Shown here piece by piece: positions 1 through 5,965 of a DNA stretch of 7,628 nt. The position numbers and the translations under genes are program-made. The number at the start of each line of letters is the position of its first letter. Position 1 is the first letter of the stretch. Under the pieces are notes generated by a model. The model saw only the letters and a list, made by a program, of their open reading frames with translations, was not told the origin of the DNA and did no database searches. Origin of the DNA: Candidatus Calidifonticultor daggyaiensis (GTDB taxonomy: Bacteria; Actinomycetota; Humimicrobiia; Humimicrobiales; Humimicrobiaceae); contig JACVJA010000064.1 in the NCBI GenBank assembly GCA_015661035.1, positions 1 through 7,628 of the forward strand. Reading direction: 5' to 3'.

Positions 1-16
1 AATTTTTTATATTTTT

Positions 17-44
17 CATTTGGTTTTATAACTTAACCAAAATG
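17..44 (+). promoter_or_regulatory. Leader dyad and possible -10 box upstream of the adhesin gene
   Basis: An imperfect inverted repeat (TTTGGTT at 19-25 against AACCAAA at 35-41, extendable by two pairs with a one-base bulge) lies between the window start and the Shine-Dalgarno site of the adhesin gene. A TATAAC sequence at 27-32 inside its loop could be a -10 box, but the matching -35 position is only a T-run, so the promoter is weakly supported. If TATAAC is used, transcription would start near base 39 and the dyad would be an operator rather than an RNA hairpin. No T-run follows, so it is not a terminator. Confidence 0.3.
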
Positions 45-62
45 AAGTAAAGGAGTTTTAAA

Positions 63-2327
63 ATGGAAAAAGATATTAAAAACAAAATGATTGAAAAAAT
101 TAGAATGCGTAAATATGCAATAAAAAGGTTAATGTTTTTAGGTTTAATAATAGTGCTTCTTTCCTTTTTTACAGTGCCTGCGTTTATTTTTGCTGAAGGT
201 GAAAGTAATAATGATAGCGCTGATAATTTAGAAATTACAGAGACCACAGAAACAGAGCAAATTTTAAATTTTGAAGACAATCAAGACAGCCAAAATAATG
301 ATACCACAAATTCAAGTGGGCAATCTTCAACTGTAGGTAGAAATAATCCAGAGGACATTGAAAGTGCAGAAAATCAGACTACAAGTGATGAACAAACAAC
401 TTCAGATGATACAAATGATGAATTTGAAGCAAATACTGCAAATATTTCAGAAGAAAATAATCCAAGTACAGATATAGTTATTAATAATATTGCTAATATT
501 TATACTGAACTAGAAAAATATTATCCTGGGGATACAGTTTTTTTGCATGGAAGTGGTTTTAATCCTGGTGAAGAAATTGAAATTGCTTTCTATAATGCTG
601 AAGGGAATTTGGAAAGCCTCGGAAAGGCTACCGCAGATAAGTCTGGTAATTTAATTTATAATTATCAGATATTAGGAAGCCAAAGATACACAATTGTAGC
701 AAAATCGACCTTATCTAGCATAGAATTATCCACTGAGTTTAAAGATGATGCATGGGCAAATTATGATGGTTATGGGCCCACAAATAGGCTTGCAACTACA
801 GGGTTAAGCCCAAATTTCTATATGGAATATTTTAATATTGATATTTACCAGAAATTGGATACAGTACAAGATAATGACATGACTGCTTTTTGTATTGATT
901 TAAACCATTATTTAAATGTAAACAATGGTTCCACAAATGGTCATCCCATTTTTGAATGGTCCGTTGTTGACTTTGATACTTTTAATAATAATACAATTTA
1001 TCAGCATAGCAGTATTGTAAATCCATTGCCTAATAAAGTTAAAGTGCTTGCGGGTGCTATAAATCGTGATTGGATTAATGCTGGAACTGGTATTAGTTGG
1101 CTTCCTAATTTAAGCAGTTATACAGTGGCAGAAAGAGCAGCAGCTTTACAAGGCGCATTTTGGCATTTAGTTGATTCTTCAAAATTTAATTATCAGAATA
1201 ATTCTCCAAATGATAATGTAAAAAGTATTACAAAAACTATTCTTGATAGTATTATAAATATTCCAACAAGCATAACAGTAATTAATGAAAATGATGAAAG
1301 TGTAAATTATATTAAAGATAATGGTTCAAATACTCATAAGTTTATTGCAACAGTTAAAAATTATAATGGCGAAGGTTTAGAGGGGGTTCCAGTAGTATTT
1401 AAGCTTGTACAAACTGATTCAGATGTAGTTTATTCAGATGTAGTTATATCAGCTAATGGCTCGGTGACCTGGAAAACTACGTCTGGTACAGGAGGCATTA
1501 TTGAAATTCCTATAACTTTTAATTCGCTTGTAGATGGGGTTATTTCGGGAATTACAGAAATTAAGGGTTATTTTGATATAAATGAAGATGAAAAGATGGG
1601 CACTGATTTTAAAACTGCTGGGGGTTCGATACTATGGCCAAATTGGTCAAAAAATAATTCCTTCCCTATTTATACAGACTCACAACAAATATTAATACTT
1701 ATAAATTTAAATGAGTTAGAAGCATCAGCGAAAAAAGAGTGGAGACTACCTGCAGAGATAATTGTTGAAAAGACTGATTCATTAAGTGGAGCACTTGTTG
1801 ATGGTGCTACGTATGGGCTATTTTTATATCAAAGTGTTGGTAGTGATGGTAGTGCTGTTTATACCCAAGCAACTGATGCATGGGGAAATCCTGTTGAAGG
1901 TAAAATAACTACAAATGGTCAAGTTAAATTTACAGGACTTGCCTGGACTAGAGACTTTGATTCTGGTGTAGCTTATTGGGTTAAAGAAATAACTGCTCCT
2001 TCTGGTTATTATCTTGATCCTTTGTATCATTATAGTGGTGGTATTCCAACAGATAGCGAGGTTCCACAAGTATCAACTTTAATTTCAGTTACAGATGATC
2101 CTATTCCACCAAGTCCACCAAGTCCACCAAGTACTCCAAGTCCACTTGCAATACCTGCAGCAACAATTGCTGTTGCGGGTTTAACTACTGCTGCAGAACC
2201 TGTAATAGAAGTACTTGGTCTTGCATTTACAGGTGTTCCTCCAGTATTTACATTTGCAGGTTTAGGCTCTGTTGCTGGGGGTCTTGGACTTCTTATAACA
2301 TCATTGATAAGAAGAAAGAAAAAATAA
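63..2327 (+). CDS. Sortase-anchored surface adhesin with thioester, Ig-like and Cna_B/SpaA domains
   Basis: Cell-wall surface protein of 754 residues, probably a host- or surface-binding adhesin. The start is fixed by AAAGGAG seven bases upstream of ATG. A basic n-region and hydrophobic core (about 23-43) form a signal peptide, with likely cleavage after FIFA44. Residues 45-140 are an acidic Asn/Thr/Ser/Glu/Asp-rich disordered stalk. Residues 143-227 resemble an Ig/IPT-like fold (YPGDTV, GSGFNPGE). Residues 230-400 look like a thioester (TQXA) domain: Cys277 in AFCIDL and Gln363 in LQGAFW would form the Cys-Gln thioester that captures target amines. Residues 403-550 are Big_1-like (GLEGVPVVF). 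Residues 564-680 are a Cna_B/SpaA domain (Lys570, Glu642 in KEITAPSGYY, Asp678). A Pro-Ser linker (681-694) precedes the sorting signal LAFTG (720-724), a hydrophobic segment and RRKKK. LAxTG is associated with class E sortases in Actinobacteria; no sortase is visible here. The ligand is unknown. Confidence 0.9.
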   Translation: MEKDIKNKMIEKIRMRKYAIKRLMFLGLIIVLLSFFTVPAFIFAEGESNNDSADNLEITETTETEQILNFEDNQDSQNNDTTNSSGQSSTVGRNNPEDIESAENQTTSDEQTTSDDTNDEFEANTANISEENNPSTDIVINNIANIYTELEKYYPGDTVFLHGSGFNPGEEIEIAFYNAEGNLESLGKATADKSGNLIYNYQILGSQRYTIVAKSTLSSIELSTEFKDDAWANYDGYGPTNRLATTGLSPNFYMEYFNIDIYQKLDTVQDNDMTAFCIDLNHYLNVNNGSTNGHPIFEWSVVDFDTFNNNTIYQHSSIVNPLPNKVKVLAGAINRDWINAGTGISWLPNLSSYTVAERAAALQGAFWHLVDSSKFNYQNNSPNDNVKSITKTILDSIINIPTSITVINENDESVNYIKDNGSNTHKFIATVKNYNGEGLEGVPVVFKLVQTDSDVVYSDVVISANGSVTWKTTSGTGGIIEIPITFNSLVDGVISGITEIKGYFDINEDEKMGTDFKTAGGSILWPNWSKNNSFPIYTDSQQILILINLNELEASAKKEWRLPAEIIVEKTDSLSGALVDGATYGLFLYQSVGSDGSAVYTQATDAWGNPVEGKITTNGQVKFTGLAWTRDFDSGVAYWVKEITAPSGYYLDPLYHYSGGIPTDSEVPQVSTLISVTDDPIPPSPPSPPSTPSPLAIPAATIAVAGLTTAAEPVIEVLGLAFTGVPPVFTFAGLGSVAGGLGLLITSLIRRKKK
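1417..1445 (+). repeat. 14-bp direct duplication inside the adhesin gene
   Basis: ATTCAGATGTAGTT occurs at 1417-1430 and again at 1432-1445, a 15-base period that keeps the reading frame and encodes SDVVYSDVV within the Big_1-like domain. It looks like a recent in-frame slippage duplication of five codons. Confidence 0.75.
2106..2141 (+). repeat. 9-bp tandem repeat encoding the Pro-Ser linker
   Basis: CCACCAAGT is repeated three times exactly (2106-2114, 2115-2123, 2124-2132), followed by a degenerate fourth unit ACTCCAAGT (2133-2141). Each unit encodes Pro-Pro-Ser (the last Thr-Pro-Ser), forming the rigid linker between the Cna_B domain and the cell-wall sorting region. Changes in copy number would lengthen or shorten the linker without shifting the frame. 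Confidence 0.9.
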
Positions 2328-2332
2328 GATAT

Positions 2333-2357
2333 GCTAAAAAATAATAAGTGTTTTAGC
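2333..2357 (+). other. Short AT-rich hairpin just after the adhesin stop codon
   Basis: GCTAAAA (2333-2339) can pair with TTTTAGC (2351-2357) across an 11-base loop, six bases after the TAA. There is no T-run behind it, so it is a poor terminator. It may protect the mRNA end or mean nothing; the hairpin at 2485-2529 is the better transcript end. Confidence 0.25.
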
Positions 2358-2484
2358 TAGTAATTGTATAATTTAATAATTTGAGTAATTCAAATAAGCA
2401 GAAGTAATAAAAAGTATTAATATAATTAATATGCTATGATTTAATATAATCTGATTTAAAATTCTAAAGTATTAAGAACTTTAT

Positions 2485-2529
2485 AACTAATATATCCCAG
2501 TAATAAAAAACTGGGATATATTAGTTTTT
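2485..2529 (+). terminator. Rho-independent terminator of the adhesin gene
   Basis: A perfect 16-bp inverted repeat (2485-2500 against 2511-2526) has a CCCAG/CTGGG top and a ten-base AT loop, and its 3' arm runs into TTTTT at 2525-2529. This is the shape of an intrinsic terminator reading rightwards, 158 bases after the adhesin stop. On the minus strand the sequence after the hairpin is TTATAAAG, a poor T-run. It may still slow transcription coming from the zinc-ribbon gene, which ends about 140 bases away, and so act partly in both directions. Confidence 0.85.
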
Positions 2530-2669
2530 GAGTAAATATTTGTCTTAATATATTTATTTTTAAAAATAATTTTTTACATTTAGAATTTTAAAAAATTTAA
2601 TTAATTTTCATTAATAATGATTTTTTTAATTTAATTACACTAATAGTAAATTAACCTTAAGAAAATTAG
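2530..2669. other. AT-rich gap between convergent genes; no gene seen
   Basis: This stretch lies between the adhesin terminator and the end of the minus-strand zinc-ribbon gene and is almost entirely A and T. It contains a small perfect palindrome, TCATTAATAATGA (2608-2620), followed by seven T residues. With no GC pairs at its core it is a weak terminator candidate at best. No coding frame or RNA gene is supported. Confidence 0.5.
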
Positions 2670-2885
2670 TTAGCCGCAAGAACAACAGCCTCCACCACCG
2701 CAGGAGCTAGAATTCTTATTAATAACGTTAAATCCAAAACTAGAATAGTTTTTTTTAACGTCGTTGCTGAAACAGCTTGGACATTTTATCTCTTCATTTT
2801 CCTGACTATTATCCTTATTTCTATTACCTGAAAAATCATCAAAAATATGACCACAACTATTACATTTGTAGCTAAAAATTGGCAT
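2670..2885 (-). CDS. FmdB-family zinc-ribbon protein with Cys/Gly-rich tail
   Basis: Small protein of 71 residues that starts MPIFSYKCNSCGHIF, the hallmark of the FmdB/CxxC putative regulatory protein family. Cys8-x2-Cys11 and Cys35-x2-Cys38 make one zinc ribbon; the aromatic-rich N-terminus is typical. The family is named after a gene linked to formamidase regulation, but most members have no known role; they are widespread in anaerobes. The C-terminus (62-71) is a flexible Cys/Gly run with four more cysteines, which could bind a second metal or be redox-active; such tails are common in the family. The start is secured by GGGAGG seven bases upstream of ATG. Transcription should come from the consensus promoter at 2944-2972. 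It is monocistronic or the last gene of a unit reading through from the glutamate-synthase-like gene 236 bases upstream. Confidence 0.88.
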   Translation of the reverse strand: MPIFSYKCNSCGHIFDDFSGNRNKDNSQENEEIKCPSCFSNDVKKNYSSFGFNVINKNSSSCGGGGCCSCG

Positions 2886-2922
2886 TTTTTTACCTCCCTT
2901 AAAAATTAATTTAAATAATTTT

Positions 2923-2958
2923 ATATAAGAATATTAGTGAATAATTATATTCTTATAT
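2923..2958. promoter_or_regulatory. 12-bp perfect dyad overlapping the fmdB-family promoter (putative operator)
   Basis: ATATAAGAATAT (2923-2934) is the exact inverted repeat of ATATTCTTATAT (2947-2958), with a 12-base spacer. The dyad straddles the -10 box and the expected transcription start of the minus-strand zinc-ribbon gene, the place where a dimeric repressor would block RNA polymerase. Part of the symmetry is AT-run bias, but each arm holds a G or C at the mirrored position. Confidence 0.5.
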
Positions 2959-2972
2959 TTTATTAATGTCAA
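2944..2972 (-). promoter_or_regulatory. Perfect consensus sigma-A/sigma-70 promoter for the fmdB-family gene
   Basis: Read on the minus strand, TTGACA (2972 down to 2967) is followed by exactly 17 bases and then TATAAT (2949 down to 2944). Both hexamers and the spacing match the ideal housekeeping promoter. The start point should lie near 2937, giving a leader of about 50 bases that ends in a strong GGGAGG ribosome site before the start codon at 2885. Confidence 0.85.
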
Positions 2973-3121
2973 GCAAGTAATAAAATTTAAAAAGATAAAG
3001 TTTATAAAACTTTAATTTAAATGCACTATTTAAGAGTTGTGTTTAAGACTACTAATAAATACTAACAAAATTAAAAATTTTTACATTATTTTTATTTTTT
3101 CTGCTATAAATTTCTTGTCAA
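2973..3121. other. AT-rich spacer downstream of the glutamate-synthase-like gene
   Basis: No gene is visible. I looked for a GC-containing hairpin with a T-run reading leftwards from the end of the glutamate-synthase-like gene and found only AT palindromes such as TAAAAATTTTTA near 3072. Transcript termination here is therefore unproven and read-through into the zinc-ribbon gene is possible. Confidence 0.4.
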
Positions 3122-4594
3122 TTATTTATAAATAACTCCATTTAGCCACTGCGCTCCTGTAAGCAATGAAAGATCTTTACTAATTGAAACTAAATCAGTA
3201 CTGTCTAATTTATTTATATTATCTTTTCCAACAATTCTTGTAAAGTTAGCTACCTCTTCAGTTGAAATCCTAATAAAGTTTGACAGTTTTTTTACTGATT
3301 TATCAATATCCAAAAGTTTAACGAGTTCCTCTTTATGGGTTGTTATTCCTGTAGGACAAAGACCTGTATGGCAAACCCTGTACTGTTCGCAATTAACTGC
3401 AATAAGTGCTGCTGTTCCTATGTAAACTGCATCAGCCCCCAGTGCTAGACATTTTGCAAAGTCAGAAGAAGTTCGAAGCCCCCCTCCTGCAATTAGAGTA
3501 ATATTTTCTTTGACTCCAAGACTTTTTAAGCATTTAAATGCTCTTGGTAAAGCCGCAATTAAAGGTAGACCAACATTTTCTCTTACAAAATACTCGGTTG
3601 CTCCTGTGCCACCTCCAAATCCATCAATTGCTATAAAATCTGTTCCTGCTTCAGCCAAAATTTTAATATCATTTTCTATATTACCGCATCCAATCTTTGC
3701 ACCTACAGGAGCTCCACCAATTTCATTTTTTATCCAGTCAATCTTTTCTTTTAACTGCTTTGGGTTATTTATATCAAAGTGATGAGCTGGAGAATAAACA
3801 GGCTCAGTTCCTTTAATACCTCTTATTTTAGCTATGACAGGATCAAGTTTTTCTGGTGGAAGATAACTTTCCCACCCTGGGTATGCACCTTGACCAAATC
3901 TTATCTCTACTGCTGCAACTCTTTTTAACCTCTCCAAATCAACATCATTTTTTACAGTGCAATATTGCCCTATAAGGTACTGAGATGCAGTTTCAAGTTC
4001 TTCCTCGAGTATCCCTCCTTCACCAGAGTTAAAAGCTATATGTAGGTCTAGGGCAACTTTTGCAAATATAAGTTTTAAGTTTTTTGAAACAGCACCAAGA
4101 CTCATTCCACTAATCATAATAGGAGAGGATAGTCTTAAAGGTTTTTTTGCAGCTGGTCCTAAGATAATTTCTGTATTTACTTTGTCATCTTTTTCAAGAG
4201 GTATTTTGTAAATTTGTGCTGGAATAAAATGAATTTGGTCAAAACTATATTGGATTTGTTTTAGTGAACCCATAGATGATATAATGCTTTTGCCACTCTC
4301 TGCAATTTCCTTTATGTGCAGCATTTTATTATAAAAAGAGCTGTCTTCATTTGATTTTATTCTCCTATATAAATTTTTGCCTATACTTGATATATTTCTG
4401 TCACAAAAATAAAGTCCTTGCAATTTATTTTCAATATAAATCTGGCATCTATCACATATGCACTGATGGACTTCAATATTGCATCTGCTTGGACCTTTAG
4501 CACAGTAAAGTATTTCTCCATTGCATATTCTTGGAAAACTTAAGCATGAAGCACAAATGCATTTTGCTCTATTGTCTTCAGTATCAATTATCAT
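3122..4594 (-). CDS. FMN-binding glutamate-synthase-like protein with N-terminal DUF2769-like cysteine domain
   Basis: A 490-residue cytosolic flavoprotein. The N-terminus (12-64) has ten cysteines in the order CxCx2C, four x6 steps, then CxCx2C and a final Cys64; this matches my memory of DUF2769, a probable metal or Fe-S domain of methanogens and anaerobes. Residues 140-480 are the glutamate synthase FMN barrel: SGMSLGAVS (162-170), NSGEGG (189-194), SPAHH (268-272), DGFGGGTGAT (324-333), IAGGGLRTSSD (368-378) and GADAVYIGTA (386-395). Cys402-x5-Cys408-x4-Cys413 is the 3Fe-4S motif of the family. There is no glutaminase or GXGXG domain and no GltD partner nearby, as in archaeal-type stand-alone homologues and methylamine-glutamate methyltransferase subunit C. 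The canonical QGAKPG reads QGAYPG here (Tyr238), so true glutamate synthesis is uncertain. ATG at 4594 has AGG five bases upstream (TAGGCAGGTTTAA leader). Family is certain, substrate unknown. Confidence 0.88.
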   Translation of the reverse strand: MIIDTEDNRAKCICASCLSFPRICNGEILYCAKGPSRCNIEVHQCICDRCQIYIENKLQGLYFCDRNISSIGKNLYRRIKSNEDSSFYNKMLHIKEIAESGKSIISSMGSLKQIQYSFDQIHFIPAQIYKIPLEKDDKVNTEIILGPAAKKPLRLSSPIMISGMSLGAVSKNLKLIFAKVALDLHIAFNSGEGGILEEELETASQYLIGQYCTVKNDVDLERLKRVAAVEIRFGQGAYPGWESYLPPEKLDPVIAKIRGIKGTEPVYSPAHHFDINNPKQLKEKIDWIKNEIGGAPVGAKIGCGNIENDIKILAEAGTDFIAIDGFGGGTGATEYFVRENVGLPLIAALPRAFKCLKSLGVKENITLIAGGGLRTSSDFAKCLALGADAVYIGTAALIAVNCEQYRVCHTGLCPTGITTHKEELVKLLDIDKSVKKLSNFIRISTEEVANFTRIVGKDNINKLDSTDLVSISKDLSLLTGAQWLNGVIYK

Positions 4595-4878
4595 TTAAAC
4601 CTGCCTAAAATAATTACTAATTACTTTTCATTTCCATTTTAATTTATTTTAGCACTTTAAAAAACTATAAATTTTTATTTTTTTCTAATCTTTGTAACTT
4701 AAAAAATATAGTTAAATTGTAATTAGATGGATTTAATCTTAAATTTAAAAGAATGCATAAATTCACTTTTTGTATTCAAGATTTAAAAATTTATTGCTAA
4801 AGAATTTAAAATGTGTTATTTTAATCAATCGTGTTACTAATTAAATATTTGTGTTACTGATTAAAAGGATTTATATTA
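4595..4878. other. Divergent promoter region between the glutamate-synthase-like and methyltransferase genes
   Basis: A 284-base AT-rich spacer between two genes pointing away from each other, so it must hold at least one promoter for each. I could not find a convincing -35/-10 pair for the minus-strand gene. For the plus-strand gene, TTGCTA (4794-4799), 17 bases and TATTTT (4817-4822) with an upstream TG (extended -10 style) is a weak candidate. The right end holds the direct repeats described separately. No coding frame is supported. Confidence 0.45.
4813..4866 (+). repeat. Direct repeats of GTGTTACTNATTAAA upstream of the methyltransferase gene
   Basis: GTGTTACTAATTAAA (4831-4845) and GTGTTACTGATTAAA (4851-4865) differ at one base and start 20 bases apart, close to two turns of the helix. 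A poorer third copy, GTGTTATTTTAATCA, starts at 4813, 18 bases before. The last copy ends in the AAGGA ribosome site of the methyltransferase gene. Same-face spacing beside a start suggests a regulator-binding array, possibly one that also occludes translation initiation. A tandem 20-bp duplication without function is the alternative. Confidence 0.6.
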
Positions 4879-5661
4879 ATGCAAAATGCTTGGGATAAAA
4901 AAGTTATGTTGTCAAGTTCTAAAAAAGCCTTAAGGCAATTTTTTGACTATGAATTTGCAAAATGGTATAACTTGCAGATAAAGTATAACAATTATCCAGG
5001 TCTACTATTAAACAATGTCGAAAATCTTTTAAATAATGATTCTTCTCTTCTTGACATAGGTGCAGGAACAGGTTGTTTTGCAATCCCTTTATCTAAAAAA
5101 GTAAAAAAGGTTACAGCTATAGAACCTTCTGAAAGCATGATAAAAGTTTTTAAAGAGAATATAAACGGCCATAGAAATATAAATATAATTAATAAATTTT
5201 GGGAAGAAATTGAAAATCGTGAAATTGAAAAACATGACGTTGTTCTTGCAGCTAATTCTTTATATTCAATGACACCTATTATTCCATTGTTGGATAAAAT
5301 GATAGCAAATGCGAAAAAATTTCTTTGTATAATAATTACAAGCAGTTCAAAGCTTAATAGTAAATTATGGAATATGTTTAGAGACGATGTATATATATCT
5401 CCACCTAATTATTTGGACCTTTATAATGTTTTATATGATATGGGGATTTTTGCAGATGTTAAAATAATAACTAAAAAGCACTATTATTTTTATAATAATT
5501 TTACTGAGTTGTTAAATTATTGGACTGTAAGGCTAAAAGTTGATCCACTAAAAAATTTTTATCTTGAAGAGTACTTAAGAAATATTTTTAAAAAGACTGC
5601 TTTGGGTTTTTATTATGAAGAAGATAGCGTTGATGCTATTATAACTGCCAGAATTGGATAA
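4879..5661 (+). CDS. Class I SAM-dependent methyltransferase, substrate unknown
   Basis: A 260-residue soluble enzyme of the Rossmann-fold methyltransferase superfamily. Motif I is LLDIGAGTGCFAIPLS (57-72), the glycine-rich S-adenosylmethionine loop. The acidic residue of motif II that contacts the ribose is Glu82 in AIEPSESM. DVVLAANSLYSM (120-131) fits the motif IV strand; it has no NPPY or DPPY, so it is probably not a DNA adenine methyltransferase. Residues 1-50, rich in Trp and Tyr (W5, W29, Y30), and the aromatic C-terminal part (170-260) form the likely substrate-binding cap. No membrane segment is seen. The start ATG has AAGGA nine bases upstream. The gene diverges from the glutamate-synthase-like gene and is followed by 304 bases without a gene, so it is probably a single transcription unit. 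A small-molecule or cofactor substrate is my guess; the motifs alone do not show it. Confidence 0.82.
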   Translation: MQNAWDKKVMLSSSKKALRQFFDYEFAKWYNLQIKYNNYPGLLLNNVENLLNNDSSLLDIGAGTGCFAIPLSKKVKKVTAIEPSESMIKVFKENINGHRNINIINKFWEEIENREIEKHDVVLAANSLYSMTPIIPLLDKMIANAKKFLCIIITSSSKLNSKLWNMFRDDVYISPPNYLDLYNVLYDMGIFADVKIITKKHYYFYNNFTELLNYWTVRLKVDPLKNFYLEEYLRNIFKKTALGFYYEEDSVDAIITARIG

Positions 5662-5965
5662 AAATTAAACCTATATCTTTTAAAACTACTTATTAAACTA
5701 AAATGCTTAAAGTAGATATCTTTTAACTTGAATATTGCTATAGGATTTGGTAATACTTTTTCTTAAATTTTAAAATTTCTATTATTAACAAGCCTATTAA
5801 ATAATTATTTATTTTTTAAAATTGGTTATAAGATAAATATTTTTATTTTTTTAAATACTCGAATATAATTTATAATTAATATTATTTAGACTTTAATAAA
5901 TAACTAGTAATAAGTAATTAATTTTTATAGTCATTTTTTAATTTTATTATTTGGGGATGTTTTTT
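5662..5965. other. 304-base AT-rich intergenic region without a recognisable gene
   Basis: Near the left end, CTACTT (5686-5691) can pair with AAGTAG (5710-5715), and an 11-base direct repeat ATATCTTTTAA occurs at 5673-5683 and 5716-5726. Neither makes a convincing terminator. AAATTTTAAAATTT (5765-5778) is a perfect but AT-only palindrome. Towards the right, TATAAT occurs at 5864-5869 and 5871-5876 and could be the -10 box for the following small gene, but no good -35 lies 16-18 bases upstream. The longest plus-strand start codon I tried (near 5703) stops after seven codons. Confidence 0.5.

Noticed and set aside
26..280. 84-codon minus-strand open frame with hydrophobic stretches
   Set aside because: It lies opposite the signal peptide and acidic stalk of the adhesin gene. 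The hydrophobic runs are the complement of AT-rich codons, and it matches no family I know.
1824..2069. 81-codon minus-strand open frame
   Set aside because: It overlaps the Cna_B domain of the adhesin on the opposite strand; the composition (many Ser, Thr, Ile) is that of an antisense shadow.
2590..2640. AT-rich palindromes as a second terminator between the convergent genes
   Set aside because: The stems are almost purely A-T and would be expected by chance at this base composition; stability is too low to claim a terminator.
3510..3782. 90-codon plus-strand open frame
   Set aside because: It is antisense to the well-supported FMN-binding core of the glutamate-synthase-like gene, with no ribosome site or recognisable motif.
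4813..4866. Possible CRISPR array or replication iterons
   Set aside because: Only two good units and one weak one, 15 bases long with 3-5-base gaps. There is no spacer structure, no cas gene and no replication gene nearby.
5951..5965. Upstream TTG start for the small MSCYFR protein
   Set aside because: TTG 5951 and ATG 5957 have no ribosome site at proper spacing; GGGGA at 5953-5957 is correctly placed only for ATG 5966.
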